DNA of 64,000 nt from Vreelandella halophila (GTDB taxonomy: Bacteria; Pseudomonadota; Gammaproteobacteria; Pseudomonadales; Oleiphilaceae), in assembly GCF_009856365.1 (NCBI RefSeq), contig NZ_WMEX01000002.1, positions 434,001 through 498,000 of the forward strand. Direction: 5' to 3'. A program made the translations under genes and the position numbers. Position 1 is the first letter of the stretch; every line of letters starts with the position of its first letter. Shown here piece after piece: positions 28,963-38,867 of this stretch. A model generated the notes under the pieces. That model saw only the letters and a list, made by a program, of their open reading frames with translations. It made no database searches and was not told where the DNA came from.

Positions 28963-29226
28963 ATGCCCCGTAGCCCCCAGGATCTTTTCAGCGAACTGCG
29001 TGGTCAACTGGACCAGTTCATGCCGGATATGGCCCGGGTGGCCCGGGACGACGTGGAGCAGCACGTGCGCATGGCGGTGACCTCGGTACTCGATCGACTG
29101 GATCTGGTAACGCGGGAAGAGTTCGATGCCCAGTCCGCCGTCCTTACCCGCACGCGGGAGAAGGTCGAGGCGCTTGAGAAGCGCGTTGCGGCGCTGGAAG
29201 AGCAACTGGGCCGCGACCAGCAGTAA
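28963..29226 (+). CDS. ubiK: Ubiquinone biosynthesis accessory factor UbiK
   Basis: The 87-residue protein matches the UbiK/YqiC (BMFP) family: a helical N-terminal half (QDLFSELRGQLDQFMPDM) and a C-terminal coiled coil (TRTREKVEALEKRVAALEEQL). UbiK binds UbiJ and aids the Ubi complex in making ubiquinone under oxygen. GAGGAGTGG precedes the ATG. It lies 33 bp before yifB on the same strand. Confidence 0.9.
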   Translation: MPRSPQDLFSELRGQLDQFMPDMARVARDDVEQHVRMAVTSVLDRLDLVTREEFDAQSAVLTRTREKVEALEKRVAALEEQLGRDQQ

Positions 29227-29259
29227 CCGCACAACACCACCAACAACAGGGATGTTGCC

Positions 29260-30771
29260 ATGAGTTTTGCCGTGATCCACACACGGGCAAGGGTGGGCGT
29301 GGATGCCCCCGCCGTTACCGTTGAGACCCACCTTTCCGGCGGCCTGCCGTCACTGTCCATTGTAGGCATGCCCGAGGCGGGCGTGCGCGAGAGTAAGGAC
29401 CGGGTGCGCAGTGCCCTGCTCAACAGCGGTTTCGATTTTCCCGCCCGCCGCATCACCATCAACCTGGCGCCCGCCGATCTGCCCAAGGAAGGCAGCCGCT
29501 TCGATCTACCCATCGCCCTGGGCATACTGGCCGCGTCCGGGCAGGTTGAGCCGGAGGCCGTGGCCGGGATGGAGTTCCTGGGAGAACTCGCGCTGGACGG
29601 CAGCCTGCGTCCATTGGAGGGCATACTGCCCGCCGTGATGGGCGCGCGCGGTATGGAGCGCACCATAATGGTGCCCGCAGGCAATGCCGACGAAGCAGCC
29701 CTTGCCAGCCAGGAGGATACCTTCGCCGCGGACCATCTGCTCGGCGTCTGTGCCCACCTCAAAGGCGAGCAGCGGCTGGCGGCCATTGCGCCCCGCGAGG
29801 CGGACGACCTGGGGCAGGGAGCGGTGCCGGATCTGGTGGACGTTCAGGGGCAGCACATTCCCAAGCGGGCCCTGGAGATAGCCGCTGCCGGGGGCCACAA
29901 CCTGCTGTTCCACGGTCCGCCCGGGACCGGCAAGAGCATGCTGGCGAGCCGCTTGCCAGGGCTGCTGCCACCGCTGGCGCGGGAGGTGGCGTTGGAGGTT
30001 GCCTCCGTGCACTCAGTGGCGGGCTCGTTCAGCCAGGCGCGGGGATGGCGCACGCCGCCCTACCGGGCACCCCACCATACCGCTTCGGCCGTGGCCCTGG
30101 TCGGGGGTGGCAGCAGCCCGCGCCCCGGTGAGATTTCGCTGGCGCACCGGGGTGTGCTCTTCCTGGACGAGCTGCCGGAGTTCGACCGCAAGGTTCTGGA
30201 AGTGCTGCGCGAGCCCATGGAATCCGGTGAGATTGTCATTTCCAGGGCGAATACCCGGGTGACCTTCCCGGCTCGGTTCCAGGTGGTGGGTGCCATGAAC
30301 CCGTGCCCCTGTGGCTATGAAGGGCACCCGGATATCGCCTGTCGCTGCTCGGCGCAGCAGGTGCTGCGCTACCAGAGCCGCCTCTCAGGGCCCCTTATGG
30401 ACCGCTTTGATATGCACGTGGGCGTTCCTGTTCAGGACGGGCGCACACTGCTCCGCCCGGAGAAGGGCGAGACCAGCAGTGCCGAGGTGCGTGACCGGGT
30501 CAGCCGGTTGCGCACCCTCCAGCACCAGCGTGGTGCACTGAACGCGGAGCTGGCGGGCGATGCCCTGCACCAGGCCTGTGCCCTCGACAGCGAGGGTGAA
30601 ACGCTGCTGGAGCAGGCCATGGGGCGGCTGGGGCTGTCCGCTCGGGCGCTGCACCGGGTGTTGCGGGTGAGCCGCACCATTGCGGACCTGGCCGGTGCGG
30701 AACGGGTGGAAAAGGCGCATCTGGTGGAGGCTCTGGGTTACCGATTGCAGTCCGGCGCCGAATCCGGATAA
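29260..30771 (+). CDS. comM: YifB/ComM family Mg-chelatase-like AAA+ ATPase
   Basis: The 503-residue protein has the N-terminal ComM domain (VETHLSGGLPSLSIVGMPEAGVRESKDR, shown here in part), a Walker A GPPGTGKSM near residue 225, a Walker B ending LFLDELPEF, a cysteine-bearing insert (NPCPCGYEGHPDIACRCS) and the C-terminal Mg_chelatase_C domain. ComM is a hexameric helicase that promotes branch migration during natural transformation in Vibrio and relatives. Despite the old name it is not a tetrapyrrole chelatase and should not be linked to the CobN gene here. Length is typical. Confidence 0.93.
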   Translation: MSFAVIHTRARVGVDAPAVTVETHLSGGLPSLSIVGMPEAGVRESKDRVRSALLNSGFDFPARRITINLAPADLPKEGSRFDLPIALGILAASGQVEPEAVAGMEFLGELALDGSLRPLEGILPAVMGARGMERTIMVPAGNADEAALASQEDTFAADHLLGVCAHLKGEQRLAAIAPREADDLGQGAVPDLVDVQGQHIPKRALEIAAAGGHNLLFHGPPGTGKSMLASRLPGLLPPLAREVALEVASVHSVAGSFSQARGWRTPPYRAPHHTASAVALVGGGSSPRPGEISLAHRGVLFLDELPEFDRKVLEVLREPMESGEIVISRANTRVTFPARFQVVGAMNPCPCGYEGHPDIACRCSAQQVLRYQSRLSGPLMDRFDMHVGVPVQDGRTLLRPEKGETSSAEVRDRVSRLRTLQHQRGALNAELAGDALHQACALDSEGETLLEQAMGRLGLSARALHRVLRVSRTIADLAGAERVEKAHLVEALGYRLQSGAESG

Positions 30772-30803
30772 TCCGTGGCCCAAACCCCAGAGCCGGAGGC
30801 CCC

Positions 30804-31508
30804 ATGACTGATTCCAGCGACGACCTGGCCCGCAGCAAGGAGCGATCCGTGCGCAGTTTCGTGCTGCGCGCCGGGCGCATGACCCGTGGTCAGCAGAATG
30901 CCTGGGACCGGCTCTGGCCGCGCTATGGGCTCAGCCTGGCGGATGGCCCCATCGACCGGGAACGGGTGTTTGGCCGTCAGGCACCGCTGAACCTGGAAAT
31001 TGGCTTCGGCATGGGCCAGTCGCTGGCCGAGATGGCCGAGGCGGCGCCGGAACAGGATTTCATCGGCGTGGAGGTGCACAAACCGGGCTGCGGTGCACTG
31101 CTGATGGAGATGGAAGCGCGCGGTCTGGACAACATCCGCCTCTACCGGGCGGATGCCCTGGACGTGCTCAGCGAGGCGATTCCGGAGGCCAGCCTGGACC
31201 GGGCGCTGATCCTGTTCCCGGACCCCTGGCCCAAGAAGAAGCACCACAAGCGCCGCCTGATCCAACCGGATTTCGTTGGGACATTGCACCGCTACATCCG
31301 CCCAGGCGGCCTGCTGCACATCGCTACGGACTGGGAGCCCTACGCCGAGCACATTCTGGAAGTCATGAACGAGGCGCCGGGCTACCGGAACCTGTCAGAG
31401 GATGGCACCACGGTGCCGCGCCCGGCGGACCGGCCACTGACCAAGTTCGAGAAGCGGGGCGAGGCCCGTGGTCACGGTGTGGCCGATATGCTGTTCGAGC
31501 GTCAGTGA
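30804..31508 (+). CDS. trmB: tRNA (guanine-N7-)-methyltransferase
   Basis: The 234-residue enzyme methylates G46 of tRNA. It shows the family start RSFVLRAGRMT, the SAM site LEIGFGMGQSLAEMA, the FIGVEVHKPG strand and LFPDPWPKKKHHKRRL, which is diagnostic for TrmB. The C-terminus ends with TKFEKRGEARGHGVADMLFER. It overlaps the 3' end of the convergent membrane-protein gene by 7 bp. Confidence 0.95.
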   Translation: MTDSSDDLARSKERSVRSFVLRAGRMTRGQQNAWDRLWPRYGLSLADGPIDRERVFGRQAPLNLEIGFGMGQSLAEMAEAAPEQDFIGVEVHKPGCGALLMEMEARGLDNIRLYRADALDVLSEAIPEASLDRALILFPDPWPKKKHHKRRLIQPDFVGTLHRYIRPGGLLHIATDWEPYAEHILEVMNEAPGYRNLSEDGTTVPRPADRPLTKFEKRGEARGHGVADMLFERQ

Positions 31509-32053
31509 CGCCAGTCTTCGGGCTGCACCGGCTGGCGCCGGGCGGCCCGGACCACCAGAAGACAGGCGCCACCCACCAGCAGCCCGGTGAACTTGACCAG
31601 GGTGGCGATGGCGGCCAGCTGTGGCCAGACTTCGGTTTCCGGCTGGTGGATGGCGGTGATCAGGAAGGCGTTCTCCGCCGCATCCCCCAGGGCACCGAGC
31701 ACCAGCAGAACCTTCGCGAGGCGTCCGGCCTTGCGTTCGCGGATCCCCGGGCGGTCGTACAGGAAGTGGTTGGCCAGGGCCACCAGGAAAACCGCATAGA
31801 GCCCGATGAACACGAAATCCACCCAGAGCGTGAGCTCCGGCAGGGGCGTGTGGTTGCGCTGCCACTGGCGGTGCAGCTGCTCGGCGCGTTCCGGCTCATC
31901 CGCCAGCTCATAGCTCATGACATGCTGGGGAATCTCAGGGGTTGCCAGGTACTGGTTGGTGAGCATCACCGCTACCAGTGCGGCACCGGTGAGCAGGGCC
32001 AGCCAGCGCAGCCTGTGCGACCAGGGTCGGGGTTCCACGCCGAAGAGTTTCAT
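31502..32053 (-). CDS. Small membrane protein of unknown function
   Basis: The 183-residue protein has about four predicted membrane helices (about 18-38, 75-97, 107-127 and 138-160) with a polar periplasmic or cytoplasmic loop at 40-72. I do not recognise the family. It starts inside the last codons of hemW (4-bp overlap), so it is co-transcribed with hemW, rdgB and the met genes upstream. It is convergent with trmB. Confidence 0.7.
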   Translation of the reverse strand: MKLFGVEPRPWSHRLRWLALLTGAALVAVMLTNQYLATPEIPQHVMSYELADEPERAEQLHRQWQRNHTPLPELTLWVDFVFIGLYAVFLVALANHFLYDRPGIRERKAGRLAKVLLVLGALGDAAENAFLITAIHQPETEVWPQLAAIATLVKFTGLLVGGACLLVVRAARRQPVQPEDWRH

Positions 32054-33210
32054 GGCACGAAGGCCTCCAGCACGTCGTTCAGGAAGCGCTGGCCCTGGTC
32101 GGTCACGGCCAGGCGCTGTTCATCCGCCACCAGCAACCCGCGCCTGCGGAGCTGTTCGAGCTGATCATGGATGCGCTCCAAGGGTAGGCCGGTTCGCTCT
32201 GGGAAGGAAGAGGTCGGCACACCGGCACTCAGCCGCAGGGTGTTCAGCAGGAACTCCAGCGGGCGATCCACGTGCTCCAGCTCCTGGCGGCCGGCAGTGC
32301 GGCTGCCGATGCGGTTGAGGTAGTCCTCGGGCCGGCGGGTCTTCCAGTAGCGTGTGATCTGGTCGGCCTCCGGGTCGGTCAGCTTGCCGTGGCCGCCGGC
32401 GCCGATGGCCAGATAGTCCCCGAAGCGCCAGTAGTTCAGGTTGTGCCTGCATTCCTCGCCAGGGCGCGACCAGGCCGAGACCTCATAGCGCTGCAGCCCG
32501 TGTTCCTGCAGGCAGGCTTCGCCGGCCTCCTGGATGGTGGCCAGGGTGTCCTCGTCCGGCAGCGTGGGCGGCTGCGAGTGGAATACCGTGTTGGGCTCGA
32601 TGGTGAGCTGGTACCAGGAGATGTGGCCGGTGTTGAAGGCCAGGGCGGTCTCCAGGTCTGCGACCGCCTGTTCCGGTGTCTGTTGCGGAAGGCCATGCAT
32701 CAGGTCGATGTTGATGCGCTCGAAGCCCGCGGCCTGGGCCGCTGTTACCGCCCGCGAGGCATCGTCACCGCCGTGGATCCGGCCCAGGCGCTCCAGGTGA
32801 TCCGGGTCGAAGCTCTGTACCCCGAGCGAGAGGCGGTTGATGCCTGCCCTGCGAAAGCCGGTGAAGCGCGCCTCCTCCACGGTGCCGGGGTTGGCCTCCA
32901 GCGTGATCTCGTCGAGCCGGGATAGATCCAGACGGCGTGCCAGCGCCTCGAAAAGGCGTTCGTAGAACCCTGGCGACATGAGTGAGGGCGTCCCGCCGCC
33001 GATGAAAATGGCTTCAATGGGGCGGGTTTCCGGTATCGTCAGGTCCGCATCCAGGTCCGCCAGCAGGGCGTCCAGGTAGTCGTCCTCCGGGATCGTCTGC
33101 GGCGCCGTATGGGAGTTGAAGTCGCAGTACGGGCACTTGCGCACGCACCAGGGCGTATGCACGTAGAGCGTCAGCGGCGGGGCGGTGAAAGCCTCAGGCG
33201 ACGCTGTCAC
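32050..33210 (-). CDS. hemW: HemW (oxygen-independent coproporphyrinogen oxidase-like), radical SAM
   Basis: The 386-residue protein has the radical-SAM cluster motif [13 protein letters not shown] near the N-terminus and a GGGTPS motif near residue 75. HemW proteins bind haem and [4Fe-4S] and deliver haem to respiratory enzymes; they resemble but are not HemN. I chose GTG 33210 (VTASPEAF) because GGGAG lies 8 bp upstream and it gives the normal length. The longer ATG frame runs through rdgB coding sequence. It overlaps rdgB by 17 bp. Confidence 0.9.
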   Translation of the reverse strand: MTASPEAFTAPPLTLYVHTPWCVRKCPYCDFNSHTAPQTIPEDDYLDALLADLDADLTIPETRPIEAIFIGGGTPSLMSPGFYERLFEALARRLDLSRLDEITLEANPGTVEEARFTGFRRAGINRLSLGVQSFDPDHLERLGRIHGGDDASRAVTAAQAAGFERINIDLMHGLPQQTPEQAVADLETALAFNTGHISWYQLTIEPNTVFHSQPPTLPDEDTLATIQEAGEACLQEHGLQRYEVSAWSRPGEECRHNLNYWRFGDYLAIGAGGHGKLTDPEADQITRYWKTRRPEDYLNRIGSRTAGRQELEHVDRPLEFLLNTLRLSAGVPTSSFPERTGLPLERIHDQLEQLRRRGLLVADEQRLAVTDQGQRFLNDVLEAFVP

Positions 33211-33802
33211 CAAGGCGCTCCCTGAGCTCGGCCATGGCACGGCCGCGGTGACTGACCTGGGCCTTGCGCTGCGCTGGCAGTTCGGCGGCAGTGCAGCCGT
33301 CTTCCGGCACGAGGAACAGTGGGTCATAGCCGAAGCCACCACCCCCGGTCGTTTCACGGGCGATCCGGCCAGGCCACTGGCCGTGGCAGATCATGGGAAT
33401 GGGGTCCTCGGCGGAACGCATCAGCACCAGTACACAGTGGAAGCGGGCGGTGCGTTTGGCATCCGGCACGTTCGCCAGGGCATCCAGCAGTTTGCGGTTG
33501 TTGGCGTCATCGTCCGCCGGCTCGCCCGCATAGCGGGCGGAATAGACACCCGGAGCGCCGCCCAGGGCATCCACCGCCAGCCCGGAGTCATCCGCCAGTG
33601 CCGGCAGGCCACTGATGCGCGCGGCATGGCGGGCCTTGATCAGCGCGTTCTCCACGAAGGTGGTGGCGGTCTCCTCCGGCGAGTCCACGCCAAGGTCCTT
33701 CTGGGCGCTGACCTCAATGCCCCAGGGCTGGAGCAGCCGGTTGAACTCGGCGATCTTGCCGGCGTTGTTGCTGGCCAGCACCCAGTGCCGATCACTCGTC
33801 AT
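33194..33802 (-). CDS. rdgB: RdgB/HAM1 non-canonical purine NTP pyrophosphatase
   Basis: The 202-residue enzyme hydrolyses dITP, ITP and XTP to keep damaged purines out of DNA. It begins with the family signature [41 protein letters not shown] and [11 protein letters not shown] follow. ATG 33802 or the adjacent 33805 is the start; GGGAG lies upstream. It overlaps the DUF4426 gene by about 11 bp and hemW by 17 bp, a tight housekeeping operon. Confidence 0.94.
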   Translation of the reverse strand: MTSDRHWVLASNNAGKIAEFNRLLQPWGIEVSAQKDLGVDSPEETATTFVENALIKARHAARISGLPALADDSGLAVDALGGAPGVYSARYAGEPADDDANNRKLLDALANVPDAKRTARFHCVLVLMRSAEDPIPMICHGQWPGRIARETTGGGGFGYDPLFLVPEDGCTAAELPAQRKAQVSHRGRAMAELRERLGDSVA

Positions 33803-34244
33803 CATAGAGCTCCCGGGAAAAACGCACCGGCAGGGTTGTGGAATCCCCGTAGGGGGCCGGCTCAAGCTCAAAAATCAGGAGCTCACCCTGGCGGTACTGG
33901 AACTGGGCGAGGTAATAGACGGCGTCACCCTCCTGCACGCGCCGGAAGGACAGCTCCTTGGTCTGGCGGGCCTCATTGGTGAAGGTGCCCTTGATCTGGG
34001 CCGTGATGGGCTTGGGGGCATCGTCCCCGGAGGTCCTATGGACCGCGACATTGAGAAGGCCAACGGAACGGCTGCGGGTCAGGTCATATTCACGGGCGAC
34101 CTTCTTTTCCAGGAAGGTCGAAGGGATGACGGAGTAGTGAACCCGGTAGTTGTCGAACTCGGTGATGCCCTGGTTCTCGTCGGGTAGCGCATTGGCGAGC
34201 GGGCTGGCAAGCAGCAGGGCAAGGGCCAGGAGACGTTTTACCAT
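33792..34244 (-). CDS. DUF4426 periplasmic protein
   Basis: The 150-residue protein has a signal peptide ([13 protein letters not shown], cleavage near residue 20) and a beta-rich domain with segments [19 protein letters not shown] and [18 protein letters not shown]. This is the DUF4426 family, which in gammaproteobacteria commonly follows metX-metW, as here. Its function is not known. It starts 12 bp after metW and overlaps rdgB. Confidence 0.85.
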   Translation of the reverse strand: MVKRLLALALLLASPLANALPDENQGITEFDNYRVHYSVIPSTFLEKKVAREYDLTRSRSVGLLNVAVHRTSGDDAPKPITAQIKGTFTNEARQTKELSFRRVQEGDAVYYLAQFQYRQGELLIFELEPAPYGDSTTLPVRFSRELYDDE

Positions 34245-34256
34245 GGATGACCTCCG

Positions 34257-34850
34257 TCAGCGGGTGACGCGATAGACCGCGATCTGCCCCAGGAAGTTGG
34301 GCCAGAGCCGATTGTACCAGCGGGAACGGTGGGCGTTGTCCACCACTGTCCGATCCTTGATACGGATCCGGTGCTCCTGGCACAGCGCCTCAAAATCGCG
34401 CACCGTGCACAGGTGGATATTGGGCGTATTGTACCATGTGTGCGGCAGGGTGCTGGACATGGGCATGCGCCCGTTCCAGAGCTGGTGCAGCCGCAGGCGC
34501 CAGTAGCCGAAGTTGGGGAAGGTCACGATGCCTTCACGCCCGAGGCGCAGCATTTCCGTCAGGGCGCGATCGGGGCGGCGCACGGCCTGAAGGGCCTGGG
34601 TCATGATCACGGTGTCGAAGGTCTGGTCCCGGAAGCTGTGCAGCCGGTCCTCATCCAGGTCCTGTTCGATCACGTTTACACCCTTGCGCACGCATTCCTC
34701 GATGTAGTCCGGGTTGATCTCCAGCCCGTAACCGACAACGCTCTTCTCGCGCTGGAGGTAGTCCATCAGAGTGCCGTCACCACAGCCCAGGTCGAGCACG
34801 CGGGAGCCGGGGGCCACCCAGGGTTCGATCAGCTTGAGATCAGCCCGCAT
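34257..34850 (-). CDS. metW: Methionine biosynthesis protein MetW
   Basis: The 197-residue protein has a SAM-methyltransferase-like fold with [15 protein letters not shown] and, at the C-terminus, [12 protein letters not shown]. MetW is found with MetX in many proteobacteria and is needed for full homoserine acylation; its exact role is unclear. It overlaps metX by 11 bp, so the two are co-translated. Confidence 0.93.
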   Translation of the reverse strand: MRADLKLIEPWVAPGSRVLDLGCGDGTLMDYLQREKSVVGYGLEINPDYIEECVRKGVNVIEQDLDEDRLHSFRDQTFDTVIMTQALQAVRRPDRALTEMLRLGREGIVTFPNFGYWRLRLHQLWNGRMPMSSTLPHTWYNTPNIHLCTVRDFEALCQEHRIRIKDRTVVDNAHRSRWYNRLWPNFLGQIAVYRVTR

Positions 34851-35997
34851 CGCCGTGCTCCTTTGCTACCCGGTTCATGTAGGCCCGGAACAGGCTCTCG
34901 TAGCGCTCATTCGGCACCAGGAAGGCATCATGGCCCCAGTCGGAATCGATCTCCGCGTAGCTCACGTCGCGCCGGGCATCGACCATGGCGTTGACCAGCT
35001 TCTGGGAGTGCTCCGGGGCAAAGCGCCAGTCCGAGCTGAACGACAGCACCAGGAAGCGGCAGCGGGCCTCGGCCATGGCGCGGGTCAGGTCATTACCGAA
35101 CTCCCGCGCCGGGTCGAAATAGTCCAGGGCGCGCGTCATCAGCAGATAGGTGTTGGCATCAAAGGACTCGGAGAAGCGCACCCCCTGGTACTGCAGGTAG
35201 CTCTCCACCTGGAATTCGACATCGAAGCCGAAGTGATAGGCGTGGTCGCGCAGCTCCCGGCCGAACTTCTCGCCCATGGAGACGTCCGACAGATAGGTGA
35301 TATGCCCGACCATGCGTGCGAGCATCAGCCCGCGCTGGGGAATGGCGTTGTTCTCCAGGTACCGCCCCTCGTGGAATTCCGGGTCCGAGGTGATGGCGCG
35401 CCTGGCCACCTCGTTGAAAGCGATGTTCTGGGCGGTCAGCCTCGGGGTGGCGGCGATCACCACGGCATGGCGGATCCGCTCCGGGTAGTGGATGGCCCAG
35501 TCGAGCGCCTGCATGCCCCCGAGGGACCCGCCGATAACCGCGGCCCACTGGTCAATGCCGAGGCGGTCGGCCAGCCGGGCCTGGCTCTTGACCCAGTCAC
35601 GGACCGTGATCACCGGGAAATCAGGCCCGTAAGGACGGCCTGTATCGGGGTTTTCGGACGCCGGGCCGGTGCTGCCGTGGCAGCCCCCGAGGTTGTTGGG
35701 GCACACCACAAAGAACTTGTTGGTGTCGATGGGCTTGCCGGGGCCGATGCAGGCATCCCACCAGCCGGGTTTGCGGTCTTCACGGGAATGGTAGCCGGCG
35801 GCGTGATGGTGGCCGCTCAGGGCGTGACAGATGAGCACCGCGTTACTGGCATCCGCGTTCAGGGTGCCATAGGTCTCAAACACCAGATTGAATTCCGGCA
35901 GGGTATGGCCGGACTCCAGCCGGATGGGCTCCGGGAAGTGCAGGCTCTGTGGTTCGACAATGCCCACCGAGTCGGCGGCCTGGGATTCAGCAGCCAT
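34840..35997 (-). CDS. metX: Homoserine O-acyltransferase MetX
   Basis: The 385-residue alpha/beta-hydrolase-fold enzyme acylates homoserine at the first committed step of methionine synthesis. The nucleophile elbow is [26 protein letters not shown] and [12 protein letters not shown] follow family pattern, and Asp and His of the triad lie in the last third (SSDWRF and DWGHDAFL). MetX enzymes paired with MetW in gammaproteobacteria are often succinyl- rather than acetyltransferases, so the acyl donor is left open. Confidence 0.93.
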   Translation of the reverse strand: MAAESQAADSVGIVEPQSLHFPEPIRLESGHTLPEFNLVFETYGTLNADASNAVLICHALSGHHHAAGYHSREDRKPGWWDACIGPGKPIDTNKFFVVCPNNLGGCHGSTGPASENPDTGRPYGPDFPVITVRDWVKSQARLADRLGIDQWAAVIGGSLGGMQALDWAIHYPERIRHAVVIAATPRLTAQNIAFNEVARRAITSDPEFHEGRYLENNAIPQRGLMLARMVGHITYLSDVSMGEKFGRELRDHAYHFGFDVEFQVESYLQYQGVRFSESFDANTYLLMTRALDYFDPAREFGNDLTRAMAEARCRFLVLSFSSDWRFAPEHSQKLVNAMVDARRDVSYAEIDSDWGHDAFLVPNERYESLFRAYMNRVAKEHGDAG

Positions 35998-36066
35998 GAA
36001 TGCGAAAAGGATCCTTCGGTGATGGACGGTTCCGGTCAGGCCGGGCAGTGTATCGAGGGGCCGGCC

Positions 36067-38004
36067 CTAAGGCAACTGTGCGCCGGGCGGTGGGGCAATC
36101 CCTTCCTCCAGTTTGCGCGCCACGCGCAGCTGCTGGTCCAGGGTCTCGCGCTGCTGTCGCAGCTTGTCCGCTTCGGCCTTCAGTTCCTTCTCGTCGTCCA
36201 CGATATGGCGCAGCCGCTGGAACTGGGTCTCAAGGCGCTGTTTCTGCTGCTGGGTGTGCTGCAGCAGGGGCATCAGGGCTTCGCCCGGCCAGCGGTCAAT
36301 GTCCTGCATGGTGCGGTGGATGATCTGGCGGGCCTCACTGACAATGGTGGTCAGGAACTGCTGGATCAGCCGGCTTTGCTGCATCAGCAGCGAGCGTGGG
36401 TCCCTGCGGAAGCGATCAGCGCGGCTGCGCAGGTCGCGCAGGGCAATCAGGTGCCTGCCCAGGCGCAGCGGCACCGGCTCCAGCGTGCGGTCATCGTCGC
36501 CGCTGGTATGGCGGCGGTAGATGGATCCCACCATCTTCTCCGCCCGGCGGCCTTCCGCCATCAGGTTGTTGAAGTCATTCTCCAGCACCTCGAAAAGGGC
36601 ATTCATGGCACTGGCCAGCCCCGGGGTGGTCCAGCTGCCTTCCAGGCGCTGGCGGGTGCGCTCAGCGTGCTGCTCAAAACGCTCGGGGTTGAGAATGCGC
36701 CGCAGCATATCGCCCTGGGAGGCCATGAGGCGCCGGCTGGATTTCAGGGTGATCAGCCGACGGTTGAAGAAGTCATAGTCGTGCCGGGTCTTCTCCGCCA
36801 GCTCTGCGATTTCCTGGCGGTCGGTGCCCTGGGCCTGCAGGAGTTCAAATTCCGCATCCAGTGATGCCTTCTGGTTCTCCAGCTCCGCCTGGTTGTCGCG
36901 GATCATGGAGCGCAGATCAGAGACCAGCTCGCTGCTGATCAGCTGTTCCCGGCGCCCGAGGATGCGTTCACTGACCAGCTCCTCCAGTTGCGCCACGCCG
37001 CTTTTGCGGCGCAGCCCGTCGTCATCGCGGATGCGAGCCAGCAGACCCTGTTTGGCGGAGACAGGCAGCACATCCTCCATGCCGAGGCCGAGCTGGCGGG
37101 CGGTGGTCTCGCGCACACGCTCGATGGCATTGCCGGTGTGGTCGTTGCCGGACGGGTCATCCCAGAGGACATCGATCTTGTTGAGGATCGCGAAACGCCC
37201 GGCGCGGTGATCCGCATCCCGGGTGTCGATGTGTTCATTCCATATGGTCATGTCGCTGGCCGTAACGCCGGCATCCGCCGCCAACAGGAAGACTACCGCC
37301 TGGGCTGAGGGCAGCATGGAGACGGTCAGCTCCGGTTCCGAACCCAGCGCATTGAGGCCCGGGGTGTCCAGGATCCGCAGGCCGCGCTCAAGGATCGGAT
37401 GCTGGAGGCTGATCAGGGCATGGCGCCAGGCGGGAATGAGCACCTGCGCGGGGTCGTCCGGAGAGGCATCAAGCATGGCATCGTTGAAGCCCAGATCCGC
37501 CGCCTCGGCGCGCGGGACAGTGCGTGTCTCTGCAACCCGGGCCAGTGTGGCCGCCATGGTCTCCGTGTCGGCCGGGTCAAGTGTCACAGTCTCCCAGGCA
37601 CCCGACTCGTGACGCAGCTGCTGCAGGGACATGGCGCCGTTCCGGGTCTCGATGGGCAGCAGCATCAGGTAACTGGTGCGGGCGTGCCGGTCGTAGAACA
37701 GCTCCGTGGGGCACATGGTGGTGCGTCCGGCCTCAGATGGCAGCAGCCGCTGACCGTGACCGGCGAAGAAAAGGGCATTGATCAGCTCGGTCTTGCCCCG
37801 GGAATATTCGCCCACAAAGGCGATGGTCAGTTCGTCCTCCACCAGGAGGCGGATGCTGCGCTGGAGGTGGCGTTCAATATCCCCTTCAAGCAGCTCGTTG
37901 AACTGGAGCCAGCGCCGGTAACGTGTGATGTTCCGGACCAGTTCCTTTTTCCAGCTGTGGTAGGCCTCAACCTGATCCGTGAGGGTAACTGCATCTGCCA
38001 TCAT
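36067..38004 (-). CDS. Bacterial dynamin-like GTPase
   Basis: The protein of 645 residues (from ATG 38004; 38001 is also possible) has an N-terminal dynamin GTPase domain. The P-loop is FVGEYSRGKTELINALF, the switch threonine region RTTMCPTELF, G3 is LDTPGLNALG and G4 is LNKIDVLW. Two long helical regions follow (about 335-450 and 480-640) with heptad Leu/Gln/Arg patterns. Bacterial dynamins tubulate or fuse membranes under stress. It stands alone here, without the tandem partner seen in some species. No transmembrane paddle is obvious by eye. Confidence 0.85.
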   Translation of the reverse strand: MMADAVTLTDQVEAYHSWKKELVRNITRYRRWLQFNELLEGDIERHLQRSIRLLVEDELTIAFVGEYSRGKTELINALFFAGHGQRLLPSEAGRTTMCPTELFYDRHARTSYLMLLPIETRNGAMSLQQLRHESGAWETVTLDPADTETMAATLARVAETRTVPRAEAADLGFNDAMLDASPDDPAQVLIPAWRHALISLQHPILERGLRILDTPGLNALGSEPELTVSMLPSAQAVVFLLAADAGVTASDMTIWNEHIDTRDADHRAGRFAILNKIDVLWDDPSGNDHTGNAIERVRETTARQLGLGMEDVLPVSAKQGLLARIRDDDGLRRKSGVAQLEELVSERILGRREQLISSELVSDLRSMIRDNQAELENQKASLDAEFELLQAQGTDRQEIAELAEKTRHDYDFFNRRLITLKSSRRLMASQGDMLRRILNPERFEQHAERTRQRLEGSWTTPGLASAMNALFEVLENDFNNLMAEGRRAEKMVGSIYRRHTSGDDDRTLEPVPLRLGRHLIALRDLRSRADRFRRDPRSLLMQQSRLIQQFLTTIVSEARQIIHRTMQDIDRWPGEALMPLLQHTQQQKQRLETQFQRLRHIVDDEKELKAEADKLRQQRETLDQQLRVARKLEEGIAPPPGAQLP

Positions 38005-38069
38005 AGGCCCCTGAGCTTCCGGAATCCGTTTGACGGGATTTTGCGGAAGTATAGAACGTCCCTGAACAA

Positions 38070-38086
38070 GGGGCATGTAATGCCCC
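38070..38086 (-). terminator. Short hairpin downstream of yggT, possible terminator
   Basis: GGGGCAT pairs with ATGCCCC over 7 bp around a 3-nt loop, 37 bp past the yggT stop, and is followed on the minus strand by TTGTTC. The stem is compact, the tail only moderately T-rich. The dynamin gene starts just beyond it. Confidence 0.5.
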
Positions 38087-38122
38087 TGTGCCTTTATGTT
38101 TCGGTTTGAATACGCGGGTTCG

Positions 38123-38683
38123 TCAGAACGGCATGCCCGCCGCCTGCTGGAGGCTGCTCATCACCACCTGGACCATGTTCAGCACCAGGAAGACCAGGAT
38201 CGGCGACAGGTCGAGCCCGCCCATGGGGGGCAGCAGGTTGCGGAACGGCGCCATGATGGGTTCGGTGATCTGGTGGATGATCTGGATGCCGGGGTGCGGA
38301 TTGCCGGGCGCCAGCCAGCTGATCACGATCATGCCGATGATGGCGAAGAAGTAGATGGTCAGCACCAGGCTGATCACCTTGAGCAGCCCCCAGACCAGCA
38401 GTGCCAGCGGCGGGAAGGCGTAGCCGGCGAGGCTGAGGATGATCAGGTACATGAGGGCCTGGAAAAGGATGGCAACAATCAGCGAGGCGCCGTCAAAGCG
38501 CTTGACCGGCGGGACCACCTTGCGCACGGGATCGGTGACCGGATTGGTGGCCTTGGCGATGAACTGGCTGATGGGGTTGAAGAAGTCCACCTGACAGAGC
38601 TGGAACAGGAACCGGAGGATCAGCAGTGTCAGGTAGAAGGTGGTAAGCATCTGGAGGGATGAAACCAGGATTTCGGTGCCCAT
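38123..38683 (-). CDS. yggT: YggT family membrane protein
   Basis: The 186-residue protein holds two YGGT repeats, each with two membrane helices joined by NPISQFIAKATNPVTDPVRK and HPGIQIIHQITEPIMAPFRN. Members are found beside proC and yggS in many proteobacteria and have been linked to osmotic or ion stress and to cell division. It follows proC on the same strand, but a 112-bp structured repeat lies between them. Confidence 0.9.
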   Translation of the reverse strand: MGTEILVSSLQMLTTFYLTLLILRFLFQLCQVDFFNPISQFIAKATNPVTDPVRKVVPPVKRFDGASLIVAILFQALMYLIILSLAGYAFPPLALLVWGLLKVISLVLTIYFFAIIGMIVISWLAPGNPHPGIQIIHQITEPIMAPFRNLLPPMGGLDLSPILVFLVLNMVQVVMSSLQQAAGMPF

Positions 38684-38732
38684 TGTGTTGTTTACTCCAG
38701 TTGGGTGCTTTGGGTCGTTGTCTCATTCAGAC

Positions 38733-38844
38733 GAGGAGAGGCCGGGAGTGCTGTATGGGAAACGCTGTGAATACATCCCTGTACGCTGCTCTTCCGCCAT
38801 CCATGGCTCCAGAGCTTCCCATACAGCACTCCCGGCCTCTCCTC
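38733..38844 (-). repeat. Structured 112-bp repeat, copy 1 (perfect 29-bp stem, 54-nt interior), upstream of yggT
   Basis: Bases 38733-38761 and 38816-38844 are perfect inverted repeats of 29 bp. The 54-nt interior, read on the minus strand, carries GCC-ATGGAT-GGC and TACA-GGGA-TGTA mini-hairpins. Copy 2 at 40523-40634 has the same length and an interior differing at three positions, while its stem differs at eight positions, all compensated. The element sits between proC and yggT in the sense direction of yggT. Short frames across it (such as NTSLYAALPPSMAP) are by-products of the repeat, not genes. Confidence 0.92.
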
Positions 38845-38867
38845 TGTGTTGTTGCCAGTTGGTTGGA

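Noticed and set aside
29260-30771. YifB as a magnesium or cobalt chelatase partner of the CobN-like protein
   Set aside because: The sequence is ComM-type, involved in DNA branch migration; the chelatase label is historical.
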